Counted from the first letter of the stretch, positions 25,635 to 35,497 are shown. The stretch is DNA of 64,000 nt from Scalindua sp964437425 (GCA_964437425.1 CAYTGO010000002.1:1-64000), one strand, 5' to 3'. Notes: a model not told the origin generated them from the sequence alone. Made by a program: numbers and translations.

Positions 25635-26783
25635 ATGAAAAACGTAGTAATCCTCGGCTCAACAGGTTCAATAGGCAAAAGCACGCTTGATGTTATAAGA
25701 AATCTTGAGCACAAATATAAGGTTGTTGCTTTGTCAGCAAATTCACAATGGGAGCTGTTATCAGAACAGGTTAGTGAGTTTAAACCTGAAAGTGTGTCTC
25801 TTGCAGATGAACAATATGTAGATTCACTGAAAAATAGTCTGCCAGGCAATTCTGTACAAATTCTCACCGGAGCAAACAGTGTCAGGGAAATGGTTTCCAG
25901 GGAGAACGTAGACATCGTCCTTTCGGCAATAGTTGGAGGAGCAGGACTCCCTGCTGCTATTGAAGTTATTAAAAACAGAAAAACTCTTGCCCTGGCTAAT
26001 AAAGAAGCATTAGTTATGGCGGGCGGATTAATTATGCCACTTGCGAAAGAGAATGATGTAAGCATAATTCCTGTTGACAGTGAACATAGCGCCGTGTTGC
26101 AAGCATTAAGAGCGGGCCACCGTAATGAGGTTAAAAAGATTATCATTACGGCTTCGGGTGGACCATTTCGTAATCATCCGATAGAGAAACTGTCTGAAGT
26201 CACAAAAGAGGAGGCTCTTAACCACCCGACTTGGAGCATGGGTAATAAAATTACTATTGATTCTGCAACAATGATGAATAAGGCGCTTGAAGTAATTGAA
26301 GCGAAATGGCTTTTCGATCTGGATGCGACTCAGATTGAGGTAGTAATACACCCTGAGTCAATAATCCATTCGCTCGTTGAGTTCTGTGACGGTTCTGTCA
26401 TCGCCCAGATGGGATTACCTGATATGAAAGTGCCCATACAATTTGCACTGACATACCCTGACAGAGAAAATGGTAATGTAAAATCACTTGACCTGGCTGA
26501 GCTGGGTACTCTTAATTTCCAGAAACCGGATATGGATAAATTCCCGGCATTAAGATTAGGATATGAAGTAGTTGAAAAAGGCGGTACTATGGGCGCTACA
26601 TTTAACGCAGCAAATGAAGTAGCTGTCCAGGAGTTCTTAGATAATAAAATCAAATTTACCGATATCGCAAATACGGTGGAACACGTTATGAATGAGCATA
26701 ATTTTATAAGTGACCCCACTCTGCAGGATATCATGGATGCGGACGAATACGCGCGCAAGGAGACTAAAATATGCCTTTCATAG
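25635..26783 (+). CDS. dxr: 1-deoxy-D-xylulose 5-phosphate reductoisomerase
   Basis: 382 residues. NADPH site GSTGSIGKSTLDVI at the N terminus, ALANKEALVMAG, VDSEHSAV with the metal ligands (Asp, Glu), the substrate loop TASGGPFR followed by HPTWSMGNKITIDSATMMNKALEVIEA, and HPESIIHSLVEF. The enzyme makes methylerythritol phosphate, the first committed step of the MEP pathway. Its 3' end overlaps the start of rseP by 13 bases. The dxr-rseP order is common in bacteria. Confidence 0.98.
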   Translation: MKNVVILGSTGSIGKSTLDVIRNLEHKYKVVALSANSQWELLSEQVSEFKPESVSLADEQYVDSLKNSLPGNSVQILTGANSVREMVSRENVDIVLSAIVGGAGLPAAIEVIKNRKTLALANKEALVMAGGLIMPLAKENDVSIIPVDSEHSAVLQALRAGHRNEVKKIIITASGGPFRNHPIEKLSEVTKEEALNHPTWSMGNKITIDSATMMNKALEVIEAKWLFDLDATQIEVVIHPESIIHSLVEFCDGSVIAQMGLPDMKVPIQFALTYPDRENGNVKSLDLAELGTLNFQKPDMDKFPALRLGYEVVEKGGTMGATFNAANEVAVQEFLDNKIKFTDIANTVEHVMNEHNFISDPTLQDIMDADEYARKETKICLS

Positions 26784-28582
26784 GAATATCATCAAATGTT
26801 GTTTTAGTAATTATTGGGATAGGTTTGCTTATCTTTATACATGAACTTGGACATTTCCTGGTTGCCAAGAAAATAGGAGTGAGAGTACATGCATTTTCAC
26901 TCGGGTTCGGTCCGGCAATCATCAGCAAACAGTTTGGTGAAACTGAGTACAGAGTTTCACTTATACCTTTGGGCGGTTATGTAAAACTCGCTGGTGAGCA
27001 AAGGGAGGACTCAAATACCGGTGAGGCCTGGGAGTTCATGTCTAAAAAGCCATGGCAACGTGCTGCAGTACTCGTAGCAGGTGTCACTTGCAATACAATT
27101 TTAGCATTTATTCTTTTTATCGTAGCCTTCAATGTAGGAGTCCCTTTCATTACTTCAGAAATAGGACAAGCCATGCCAGGTGGACCTGCATGGGAAGCCG
27201 GAATACGAGCGGGAGATAAAATTGTCAAAATCGACAATGTTACCGACCCCGACTTTGAGGATATTTTCATTTCCATAGCGCTCAATGGATCTCCTGCAGG
27301 TGTTAACATGGAGATCGAACGAGACGATCAGACGTTCAATGTTAACGTAGTACCAGAGTATGATGCTTCAGTCGGGGTTCAACGCATAGGAATCGCACCG
27401 GCAAGTACCTTGGAAGTAGACAAAATATTTACCGTCGAAAATGCAGATGCTCCTGCACAGGTATCAGAGCTGAACGTTAATGATGAAATACTGGCGGTTA
27501 ATGGCAAAGCAATTGACTCAGCAAGTGATTTCAGAAAAATAATAAATGCAAATCCTGGCAAAGAGCTCAACCTTGCTGTTTTACGAAATGAACAAAAGAG
27601 AGATATCAAGGTGACTCCATCTATTGTTACCCGATGGATGATCGGACTATCCTGTGCAACATCAAAACTTGATGGTGTAAAAAAGGGTAGTTTTGCACAC
27701 TCTCTCGGGCTGAATAAAGGTGACGAGGTAGTTAAAGTTAATTCACATGATGTTCATGGCTTCTCAGAGTTAATAAGCACGGTAAAAGATTCGCCTGACG
27801 GCATGATTACACTACAAGTAAAAAGAGGTAACGAAGTAAAGAATATAAAATTTACAAAACTGGGAGAAGAAACTGTCAAGAAATTTTCTGAAGGAATCTT
27901 CCCTCACTACGGATTGATAGTAGATTCAACAGTTGAGGGTTTTCCTGCTGAGAAATCAGGAATAAAACCCGGTGACAAGATCACATCTATAAGCGGAGAA
28001 AATATAACGGAGTGGAGCCAGCTATTAACGCTTGTTACTGCCAGTCAGGGCAAGGAGTTTGAAATTGCATGGTCTCATAATTATGAGACTGTCACAACAA
28101 CAATAAAACCACAGAAAAACGAGAAGAATGCACAAGGTGTACTGGGAATTAAATTCAGAGAAAAAAAGGAGTACAGAAGATATGGATTCTTTAAAGCGTG
28201 TGGTGTAGGCACACACAAAACAGTTATAAATATTAAAAGAATTTATTTGACCATTCAGGGATTTTTATCAAAGAAATTATCAACTAAGGCGTTAGGAGGT
28301 CCGGTACTGATCGCCCAGGCATCCTATGCATCGGCACAATCTGGTATAGGCAAGCTAATGTACTTCATGGCCATTATCAGTATCAACTTGGCAGTGATAA
28401 ACATATTACCAGTTCCGGTCCTGGACGGCGGACATCTCATGTTCCTTGGAATTGAAAAGCTCAAAGGTTCTCCAGTCAGTGAGAAAACAATGGCAATAGC
28501 CAATTATATTGGCATGGGATTAGTTCTAACACTTATGATCTATGCAACCAAGAATGACATCATGAGGTTATTTCATATATAG
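26771..28582 (+). CDS. rseP: RseP-type site-2 intramembrane metalloprotease with four PDZ-like domains
   Basis: 603 residues, against about 450 in E. coli. Zinc site HELGH (H24, E25, H28) in the first transmembrane helix, and the second site motif PVPVLDGGH near residue 547. The periplasmic region between the membrane parts holds four PDZ-like units, not the usual one or two: they start near GGPAWEAGIRAGDKIVKID, PAQVSELNVNDEILAVNG, GSFAHSLGLNKGDEVVKVN and GFPAEKSGIKPGDKITSIS. The protease cleaves anti-sigma factors and cleared signal peptides within the membrane. It overlaps dxr and ends the ispG-dxr-rseP unit. An assembly gap follows within 60 bases. Confidence 0.95.
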   Translation: MPFIGISSNVVLVIIGIGLLIFIHELGHFLVAKKIGVRVHAFSLGFGPAIISKQFGETEYRVSLIPLGGYVKLAGEQREDSNTGEAWEFMSKKPWQRAAVLVAGVTCNTILAFILFIVAFNVGVPFITSEIGQAMPGGPAWEAGIRAGDKIVKIDNVTDPDFEDIFISIALNGSPAGVNMEIERDDQTFNVNVVPEYDASVGVQRIGIAPASTLEVDKIFTVENADAPAQVSELNVNDEILAVNGKAIDSASDFRKIINANPGKELNLAVLRNEQKRDIKVTPSIVTRWMIGLSCATSKLDGVKKGSFAHSLGLNKGDEVVKVNSHDVHGFSELISTVKDSPDGMITLQVKRGNEVKNIKFTKLGEETVKKFSEGIFPHYGLIVDSTVEGFPAEKSGIKPGDKITSISGENITEWSQLLTLVTASQGKEFEIAWSHNYETVTTTIKPQKNEKNAQGVLGIKFREKKEYRRYGFFKACGVGTHKTVINIKRIYLTIQGFLSKKLSTKALGGPVLIAQASYASAQSGIGKLMYFMAIISINLAVINILPVPVLDGGHLMFLGIEKLKGSPVSEKTMAIANYIGMGLVLTLMIYATKNDIMRLFHI

Positions 28583-28583
28583 C

Positions 28584-28793
28584 TACATAGCAACAAGCAA
28601 CAAATTTCAAATATCGATTAAGATCTATTTGGAATTTGNNNNNNNNNNNNNNNNNNNNNNNNNNNNNNNNNNNNNNNNNNNNNNNNNNNNNNNNNNNNNN
28701 NNNNNNNNNNNNNNNNNNNNNNNNNNNNNNNNNNNNNNTACATAGCAACAAGCAACAAATTTCAAATATCGATTAAGATCTATTTGGAATTTG
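28584..28793. other. Assembly gap with 55-base duplicated flanks
   Basis: 28584-28638 and 28739-28793 are identical over 55 bases and enclose 100 N. The duplication equals a typical de Bruijn k-mer overlap, so these are two contigs sharing one end. The real sequence most likely contains this 55-base segment once. Confidence 0.85.
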
Positions 28794-28800
28794 TTGCTTG
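28749..28800. repeat. Palindromic element between convergent rseP and DUF374 genes
   Basis: CAAGCAACAAATTTCAAAT (28749-28767) and ATTTGGAATTTGTTGCTTG (28782-28800) form a 19-pair stem with one G-T position around a 14-base loop. It contains the CAAATTCCAAATA motif also seen beside the first gap. Position between two convergent genes fits a bidirectional terminator or a mobile repeat settled in a neutral site. Confidence 0.65.
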
Positions 28801-28819
28801 AGAATTATAATTTATTGTA

Positions 28820-29479
28820 TTACACATCCTTGATAATACTTTCTGTCTCATGCGCCAATCTTAAGAGTTCGTTCTCTAATTTCACACGGTACTCCTCCAT
28901 CTCATTTTTTTCCAGCTTAGACGGCACCTGAATAGGGTTTCCATAAAATATCCTCGCTTTGGAAAAAGGTTTGGGTATACAAAACCTATCCCAACTTGGA
29001 AGCTCCCAATACTTCTCTTGATATATCATGACCGGAATAATTGGGTATTGCGTCTTCTGCCCTAATAGTATTGCTCCGGACTGAGCGACAAACCTGGGAC
29101 CCTTAGGACCGTCGGGAGTTATTGCCAAAGATATCGATTCCTCTTTTATCTGCTTTATCATTCTCAACAGAGCCTTTGCGCCTCCCCTGGTAGTAGACCC
29201 TCTGGCGACACCATAGCCTAATCTCTGAACAATCTGTGCAATATATTCACCATCACGATGTTGGCTTATCAAGACCCTTACATTACGATTCTTACCCACA
29301 TATGCCGGAAGCAGCATATGCGCATGCCAGAAGGCGTATATTGCGTATTTACCCTGACGCTCCAGGTTTAGTGAATAACCATCCGGAATCTCTTTAATAC
29401 TCATTGTACTAAATAAAGACCTGATAGTAATAGAACCCAAAACACCCACCAGAAAATACTTAATTTTTTGTAAATTCAT
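28820..29479 (-). CDS. Lysophospholipid acyltransferase family protein (DUF374)
   Basis: 219 residues. AFWHAHMLLPAY carries the HxxxxL-type acyltransferase motif (in this family HxH replaces HX4D in spacing), GVARGSTTRGGAKALLRMIK resembles the second motif, ITPDGPKGPRF is the diagnostic DUF374 segment, and IIPVMIYQEKYWELPSWDRF lies near the C terminus. A short N-terminal hydrophobic stretch could anchor it to the membrane. The family is thought to acylate lipid A- or phospholipid-like substrates. The DUF2851 gene ends 11 bases upstream. Confidence 0.88.
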   Translation of the reverse strand: MNLQKIKYFLVGVLGSITIRSLFSTMSIKEIPDGYSLNLERQGKYAIYAFWHAHMLLPAYVGKNRNVRVLISQHRDGEYIAQIVQRLGYGVARGSTTRGGAKALLRMIKQIKEESISLAITPDGPKGPRFVAQSGAILLGQKTQYPIIPVMIYQEKYWELPSWDRFCIPKPFSKARIFYGNPIQVPSKLEKNEMEEYRVKLENELLRLAHETESIIKDV

Positions 29480-29490
29480 ATTTCTACCAC

Positions 29491-31208
29491 CTACACCATT
29501 GAACTAATTGTTTGCAAAAGAACGCATTTCTCACACGCAATGTCGTCGCTCTCACAAAAGTCTTTAAATATTTGCAAAAGCCCCTGCTGGCGTCTCGCGG
29601 AATTAACCACGCTTCCTTCCTGTAAGTCCTTACCCAGAATTCGATAGCCCATAAACCTTGTAATATTGTTTGGTGATAATTTCGGATGCTGTTTAAAGGC
29701 CTTAAACAATTTCCCTTCTAATTCAGAATTTTCTCTTTTTCTTGCATATGCTAAGAAAACGGGAACAATTATATTTATGAATATTACGGTAGCTCGCTCT
29801 TTGCCAATCAACCGTCTCTTTGTTCTTAATCTTTTCCCTCCAAACGTATAGTAATGTGACCAATGATCGTCATATAATTCTAAAAAGATAGACATTGTAT
29901 CCTTTATGATAGTTTTTATATTAGCTATGTCACTCTTGATTTTGTCTGTCTTCTCAAAAGACGTTAATATCATCCGAAAAATCCCGGTGTCATAATTTTC
30001 TGACAGGAGACGACTGATCGCAGCAATTCTTCTTGTTGGATAGTTGCCTGGCCTGCAATACTTAAAACACCATATCTCTCCATCCATAGGTTTGTTATTA
30101 ATAACATCTTTAAATTCTGACCATAAACGTTCAACATAGTTAATATATTCAAGAGTATGCTTATCCTTAACACTCACATATTCTGATCTCTGACTTGGCA
30201 AGAGCCCTGACATACCAAATAATAATGCTTGTATCCTCTTGCTTCTTTCATTTATAGAAACGTTCGAAGGAATTAATCTTTTAATTTCACTGATTGTAGC
30301 GAGAGAACCTAAACATTTGAACTGTTCTTTATTATTCTTATAGCCAAGAGATTCCATTATTGATTCATACAAAACCTGTTCAAACGTGCTCGATTCTTGT
30401 TGCTTTTCAATTCTGTTCGCCTTAACCAATATCCTTTCATCTCCGGCATAATCCAGAAATTGCCCAATCCATTCATCATCAAGTGAAATTGTACTCAATT
30501 TTTTCTGACAAGGCCCGGCATTAGCGCTTCCAGTATGAGGATAGTTTTCGATATCAATCATATCGGCAAGCTTATCCAATTCATACTTCAGATAACTATA
30601 AAGCTCCAGTTGAGGTATCCTACAGTTTTTGATTGAAACATACTTCTCTTTTCGATCATTCCACATAAAGACATGTAGGCACACATTTTCATACTCTTTT
30701 TGTTTACTATGTCCATGGCGCACCCAATCACCAGAACACACGTGTATCTCAACATCTCCTTTTATTATTCCCTTTCCCTCCAGAAGTATTTCAACATCTT
30801 TAAAGTCTGGTCCCTCCTCCAGATTCCATATACCGGAAGAGATGATCTCTATCCTNNNNNNNNNNNNNNNNNNNNNNNNNNNNNNNNNNNNNNNNNNNNN
30901 NNNNNNNNNNNNNNNNNNNNNNNNNNNNNNNNNNNNNNNNNNNNNNNNNNNNNNNTAAAGTCTGGTCCCTCCTCCAGATTCCATATACCGGAAGAGATGA
31001 TCTCTATCCTTAATCCATCTTCAGTATATAATTCCACCTTCTTTAAAATCTGTTCAGCCCATATGCAACTTACTAGCTGCTCCTTAACCCTTCTCCCTTT
31101 TATACTATACTTAAGTGTTCCATCTTCTTTAACGGCACAATATCGTCTAACAAGTTCACGATAACGTGGAGCACGAAAACTATCAGAATAATCCTTATTC
31201 TTAACCAT
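29491..31208 (-). CDS. DUF2851 family protein, split only by an assembly gap
   Basis: The start is ATG 31208 after GGAGG at six bases. The N-terminal part runs to RIEIISSGIWNLEEGPDF, enters the N-run, and the same 18 residues reappear after the gap, followed by KDVEILLEGKG. The flanks (30801-30855 and 30956-31010) are an exact 55-base duplicate. Joining them gives one intact protein of about 520 residues. Features are GPDFKDVEILLEG, GDVEIHVCSGDWVRHGHSKQKEY, and a Cys-rich C-terminal ending CESDDIACEKCVLLQ. The fold and function of DUF2851 are unknown to me; it is common in Bacteroidetes and other gram-negatives, and is probably soluble. Adjacent to DUF374 on the same strand. Confidence 0.8.
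30801..31010. other. Assembly gap with 55-base duplicated flanks
   Basis: 30801-30855 equals 30956-31010 base for base, with 100 N between. As at 28584, this is an unmerged contig overlap of 55 bases, not a biological tandem repeat. Collapsing it restores the DUF2851 reading frame. Confidence 0.9.
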
Positions 31209-31439
31209 CAAAATCCTCCATGATTTTATAACAGCATTAAATGTGGATACTCACTTGTAATAAAAAGGTAATAGAATCAATTACTAAAATCAAGTAGTTT
31301 AATTTCTATCGAATGAAAACTGGAAAACTGTCTGGGAATGTATAGTATCGGTGAGAGGGTATTAATATCTAGTTTAAATGAAGAAGGCAGATAATTGTTT
31401 ACAAATTATTTTTATAAGAAAAGCAAATAGAAAGAACTC

Positions 31440-32777
31440 TTATGCAAAGAATATCTTTCCATCTCCCCCATCAATTGCACTTGTCGCGTTACGAGTATCG
31501 ATTATCAGGTTAGAATGTCTGACTATCTCAGCATAGTCATACGCACTGTGATCTGTAATAATAATTACTGCATCCATTCCCTGCAACACCTCCTGTGTAA
31601 TAGGAATTGATTTTTTCTGGAAGTTGTATTTTCTTGTCTTTTTCAGTACCGGTATCCAGGGATCATTGTAGCTTACGATTGCACCCTTTTCTGACAACAA
31701 TTTCATAATTATGTAACCCGGAGATTCTCTTTCGTCGTCAATGTCCTTCTTGTATGCAACACCAAGTACCAGAACCTTACTACCTTTAAGGCTCTTCTCT
31801 TGCTGGTTTAAAGCCTCTATAGTCCTATCTATTACGTAGTATGGCATGGACACATTAATCTCACCTGCCAGTTGAATAAAGCGTGTAGCAAAATCGTACT
31901 CCCTGGCTTTCCATGAGAGGTAAAAAGGATCGATTGGTATACAATGCCCACCAAGGCCTGGTCCGGGATAGAATGGCGTATATCCAAAAGGTTTTGTTGC
32001 TGCCGCATTAATGACCTCGAAGATGTCAATTCCCATCTTGTTCGCCAAAACCTTCAATTCATTTACGAGGGCAATATTAACGGAACGAAAAGTATTCTCA
32101 AGGATCTTTGTCAGTTCAGCGGCCCTGGTTGAGGAAACAGGTACTACCTCTGTAATACTGCTGTAAAGGGCAGAAGCAGCCTCCAAACATGCAGTAGTCA
32201 CCCCTCCGACTACTTTAGGTATATTAGAAGCATCATATTTATTGTTCCCAGGATCTTCTCTTTCCGGAGAAAAAGCGAGAAAAAAATCCTGACCAACTTT
32301 CATACTATCAGTCTCAAACCCGGGCATGAGCATTTCCTCTGTAGTACCAGGATATGTAGTGCTTTCAAGGATAATAATCTGTCCAATACGGAGATTCTCA
32401 GCAATTGATCTGGTAGTATCCAGAAGATAGCTAAGGTCAGGTTCCATCTTATCTGTAAGTGGAGTTGGCACACAGACCAAGATGCAATCTGCTTCTCTCA
32501 GGCGCTTAAAATCAACGGTTACATCAAGACAATCCTCCTTTATCTTTTCATTAATCTGCTCAATCCGGATATGCTTAATATAAGATTCTCCTCGAAGTAG
32601 CATGTCTATTTTGCGCTCATCCACATCAAAGCCGATCACACGGAATCCTTTATGTGCAAAATGAATTGCCAATGGCAGACCAACATACCCAAGTCCAATA
32701 ATTCCTACCACAGCCTCTCTTTTCTCTATCTTACCTAAGAGGTCTATCAGAGCCGAGCTTTTGTCATTTTCTTTCAT
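31440..32777 (-). CDS. UDP-N-acetylglucosamine / UDP-sugar 6-dehydrogenase (WbpA-type)
   Basis: 445 residues. NAD-binding GIIGLGYVGLPLAIHFAHKGFRVIGFDVD at about residues 22-50, LESTTYPGTTEE, ELTKILENTFRSVNIALVNELKVLANKMGIDIFEVI in the middle domain, and PGPGLGGHCIPIDPFYLSWKA with the catalytic Cys in GGHCIP. The C-terminal domain has SKVLVLGVAYKKDIDDERESP. The IPIDPFYLSWKA form is typical of the WbpA/TviB group that oxidises UDP-GlcNAc or related HexNAc to the uronate for surface polysaccharides. No other polysaccharide genes adjoin it. Confidence 0.94.
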   Translation of the reverse strand: MKENDKSSALIDLLGKIEKREAVVGIIGLGYVGLPLAIHFAHKGFRVIGFDVDERKIDMLLRGESYIKHIRIEQINEKIKEDCLDVTVDFKRLREADCILVCVPTPLTDKMEPDLSYLLDTTRSIAENLRIGQIIILESTTYPGTTEEMLMPGFETDSMKVGQDFFLAFSPEREDPGNNKYDASNIPKVVGGVTTACLEAASALYSSITEVVPVSSTRAAELTKILENTFRSVNIALVNELKVLANKMGIDIFEVINAAATKPFGYTPFYPGPGLGGHCIPIDPFYLSWKAREYDFATRFIQLAGEINVSMPYYVIDRTIEALNQQEKSLKGSKVLVLGVAYKKDIDDERESPGYIIMKLLSEKGAIVSYNDPWIPVLKKTRKYNFQKKSIPITQEVLQGMDAVIIITDHSAYDYAEIVRHSNLIIDTRNATSAIDGGDGKIFFA

Positions 32778-32934
32778 ACAATTTCCCTATTTTGTTTACA
32801 CAGACCTAGAGGATTATCCAACATAAATGAAGCTTAAGAATCTTTCTTATTATGCCCATCACAACCCACCGATGAACTTTTAGAATGATATAGATATGTA
32901 ATTAATACTAAAGAGAGAACCTTTGATAAAACAG

Positions 32935-33300
32935 TTAATCTTCTAACCAGAATTCTAATTCGTCTGTTATTTTATCATAGTCTCCAACATTAAGACTCAA
33001 AAGATTTCTTAGATGTGTCATCGTGCCTACGTCCTCACTGATAAACTTGAATCCCAGATGATTTTGATGTATATGTACAAGCACCGCATCAAATATCAAC
33101 TTAATATCTGAGGAATGCAGGTGGATTATTAATGTACAACTATCATTCATATTTAGAGGAACATTCTCTTTAAAATTTAACAAAGCTCCTCTTAAAGACA
33201 GATCAAACAGCTCTCCAGAATAAACCTTATCATTTACCTCTATTTGAGATTGAGCTGCAAAATTGATTCTACTGAAATATCGTTTATCATCCACACCCAT
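32935..33300 (-). CDS. PilZ domain protein (c-di-GMP receptor)
   Basis: About 121 residues. The c-di-GMP signature is complete: RYFSR near the N terminus (RxxxR) and DLSLRG (DxSxxG) about 25 residues later, with the six-stranded barrel LDLSL, CTLIIHLHSSDIKLIFDAVLVHIHQNHLGFKF. ATG 33300 is the tentative start; a TTG nine bases earlier or a GTG six bases later (with GGAGG at good spacing) is equally plausible. It is a single-domain receptor that would read the c-di-GMP levels set by the HD-GYP enzymes at 56006 and 61465. It stands alone between the UDP-sugar dehydrogenase and a divergent gene. Confidence 0.85.
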   Translation of the reverse strand: MGVDDKRYFSRINFAAQSQIEVNDKVYSGELFDLSLRGALLNFKENVPLNMNDSCTLIIHLHSSDIKLIFDAVLVHIHQNHLGFKFISEDVGTMTHLRNLLSLNVGDYDKITDELEFWLED

Positions 33301-33541
33301 ATCCTCCAATAAATACTCTGGCTAAACAATAGGTTATAAAACATCTAAATTACAAGCTAACTAGATATATTCATTACTATCTTTCGAAAGCAGAGGCTAC
33401 CACTGCAGAAGAAGTATTTCAAGACAAATTTCATACTTAATAATTTACACTACCACAATGTATGCTATACACAATTATTTACAGGCTTGATCATTTTTCT
33501 ATTTGTGTTTTACAAACAATTTATACTAAAATTAAATCATA

Positions 33542-33961
33542 TTGAGACAACAGCCAAAAAACAACACGAATATTAAAGAAATATACAAAAAACTCGAAGC
33601 TGAACTTGCAAGTATCAACCCGGGTTGTAATGCATGTGGTACATGCTGTCATTTTGATGAATTCGGCCACGTATTGTATTCTTCAACGATTGAAACAGAC
33701 TATATCCGCGATAATGTAGAAATACCCGATTTCGACCCTGACAAGAATGTATGCCCCTTTCTAGTAAACTATGAATGTAGTATCAGAGAACACAGAGCTC
33801 TCGGATGCCGTGTTTTCTTCTGTAATCCAGATCACAAAGAAACCTTACAGGAAATTTACGAAAAATATTATACTATGATCAAAGATTTAGCTAATGATAA
33901 TGAAGTAGAGTGGCATTATGCGCCTATGATGAAGCTGCTGAAAGAAACCCTTAAGAAATAG
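33542..33961 (+). CDS. YkgJ-type Cys-cluster protein
   Basis: 139 residues with Cys-rich CNACGTCCHFDEFG near residues 24-37, then CPFLVNYECSIREHRALGCRVFFCN at about 64-90. This CxxCxxCC ... CxxL ... C ... C pattern is the YkgJ/UPF0153 zinc- or iron-binding family. Function of the family is not established. The start is TTG 33542 because an in-frame stop lies three codons upstream and no ATG is present; there is no clear ribosome binding site. Convergent with the Ppx/GppA gene. Confidence 0.85.
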   Translation: MRQQPKNNTNIKEIYKKLEAELASINPGCNACGTCCHFDEFGHVLYSSTIETDYIRDNVEIPDFDPDKNVCPFLVNYECSIREHRALGCRVFFCNPDHKETLQEIYEKYYTMIKDLANDNEVEWHYAPMMKLLKETLKK

Positions 33962-34006
33962 GCATCCTGATTGTTACACGCAGACAATATTTGGTGGTAA
34001 AACAGA

Positions 34007-34909
34007 TCATAAATCCATTAACACCCCATACCTCAAACCTCTTGAACTTATGTTACATGTCTGAAATCTCAATTTTTCCATTGTCCGCCACATAATCATT
34101 GCTCCTGCCAGCAATACATCCGCACGTTTAGGATCAATACCAACCTGAACACGTCTCTCTTTTACGGACATTCGTTTAAGGTCCTCTACCATTTGAGACA
34201 AGTTGGCACTTGTCAATTGAACCTTCTCAACTTCGGCAGAATCAAACTCTCTGAGTCTCAGATGCCAGGACGCCAGTGTAGTAGCCGTTCCCGCCACAGC
34301 AAGCATCTGCATGTTTGATGGGATAGAACTTCTCCAATCAACAAGTTCTTCAAGCTTATTATCTATTTCGTTAAGGCAAATCTTAAACTCTTCATCAGTT
34401 ACCGGGTCAGACTTCAAGTATCTTTCCGTAAAACGAACAGACCCCAAGTCCACACTTCGACCATCCTTCACTGTAACAAATTCTGTACTACCACCTCCAA
34501 TATCTATCACGGCATGATCATATGCTTCCATATTCGGAAGCAGAGAACCCGTAAAACTCAATCGAGCTTCATCCTTACCAGAAATAACCCTGAACACGAA
34601 TCCCAACTCTGCCTCTACCCTTGAAAAAAAATCCTTACCATTCTCAGCATCTCTTGCCTGACTGGTTGCCACACATATCACATCATCAGGATATATTCCG
34701 GCCAAAGATATAGTTTCTTTATATTCACTCAGGCATGTCAGCGTTCGTGTAATTGCATCAGATTGAAGGTTTCCTGTTTTATCGACTCCCCCTCCAAGGC
34801 GAACAATCCTGGCATAATCACCCAACACCTTTTTTACAGATCCTGACTCAACATCTGCTATTACCATAAGACAAGTATTCGTTCCTAAATCAATGGAAGC
34901 CTTCAGCAT
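34007..34909 (-). CDS. Ppx/GppA family phosphatase
   Basis: 300 residues. ATPase-fold motifs: SIDLGTNTCLMVIAD at residues 5-19, VIDIGGGSTEFV near 133, and VAGTATTLASWHL near 208. This length matches the shorter Ppx/GppA phosphatases, which hydrolyse exopolyphosphate or pppGpp, without the C-terminal HD-like domain of E. coli Ppx. It is cytoplasmic. Whether the substrate is polyphosphate or guanosine pentaphosphate cannot be decided from the sequence. Confidence 0.93.
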   Translation of the reverse strand: MLKASIDLGTNTCLMVIADVESGSVKKVLGDYARIVRLGGGVDKTGNLQSDAITRTLTCLSEYKETISLAGIYPDDVICVATSQARDAENGKDFFSRVEAELGFVFRVISGKDEARLSFTGSLLPNMEAYDHAVIDIGGGSTEFVTVKDGRSVDLGSVRFTERYLKSDPVTDEEFKICLNEIDNKLEELVDWRSSIPSNMQMLAVAGTATTLASWHLRLREFDSAEVEKVQLTSANLSQMVEDLKRMSVKERRVQVGIDPKRADVLLAGAMIMWRTMEKLRFQTCNISSRGLRYGVLMDL

Positions 34910-35056
34910 TTAATACCTCTATAACATTCGTAATAAATATGAACAATCTCTATTTCGATTGATCTGACTCTAAGCAATAAACTAATAGACGGAGTAGGTC
35001 ATGCTCTCAAGAATGATTGAGAGTTATAAAGCAAGAGTATATCTGAAACCCAGACA

Positions 35057-35497
35057 CTAATGTGAAAAAGCCTTCTCTTTCCAGAATATATAACTACTCC
35101 ACAGTAGTGCGATGCCAATGTCAATATCTACTATGGCAACTCCTATTAAGAAGTAATAGTTGTGTTGTGTATGCGCCAGCCTAGCCATAGTCGCACCAAA
35201 AACTATCATTACTGCTAATACGGCAAAGAACCATGGTTTGAAGAATTGCCAGATTTTTGGTTTGTTAAGGGCATTTATTCTCGCAAGATTTTTCAGACAA
35301 CTTTTACGAAATATAAATTTACCTTTTACACTGCCAATAACAGGTCCTACTGCAACAGCCAGCCAGGGCCAGTACTGCTCAGGGTTAAGAGAATATGCCT
35401 CGGCCAGAAGGCTGGATCCTTTTACCAGCAAGACAACACCTCCAACATACCAAACGAAGGCAGCTAGAATATTGAGAGTTCGGATGGATGCGGTCAT
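35057..35497 (-). CDS. Small polytopic membrane protein of unknown function
   Basis: 146 residues with about four hydrophobic helices (residues 9-27, 43-57, 87-107, 117-135) and short charged loops (KGKFIFRKSCLKNLARINALNKPKIW between helix 2 and 3). I recognise no family. ATG 35497 has no strong ribosome binding site; it lies about 140 bases downstream of the parvulin-like gene. Codon use and hydrophobic pattern support a real gene. Confidence 0.7.
   Translation of the reverse strand: MTASIRTLNILAAFVWYVGGVVLLVKGSSLLAEAYSLNPEQYWPWLAVAVGPVIGSVKGKFIFRKSCLKNLARINALNKPKIWQFFKPWFFAVLAVMIVFGATMARLAHTQHNYYFLIGVAIVDIDIGIALLWSSYIFWKEKAFSH

Noticed and set aside
28584..28793. Apparent 55-base tandem duplication
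   Set aside because: Exact k-mer-size copies on both sides of 100 N show an unmerged contig overlap, not a biological repeat.
30801..31010. DUF2851 read as two truncated genes
   Set aside because: Same 55-base artefact; joining the flanks gives one intact protein.
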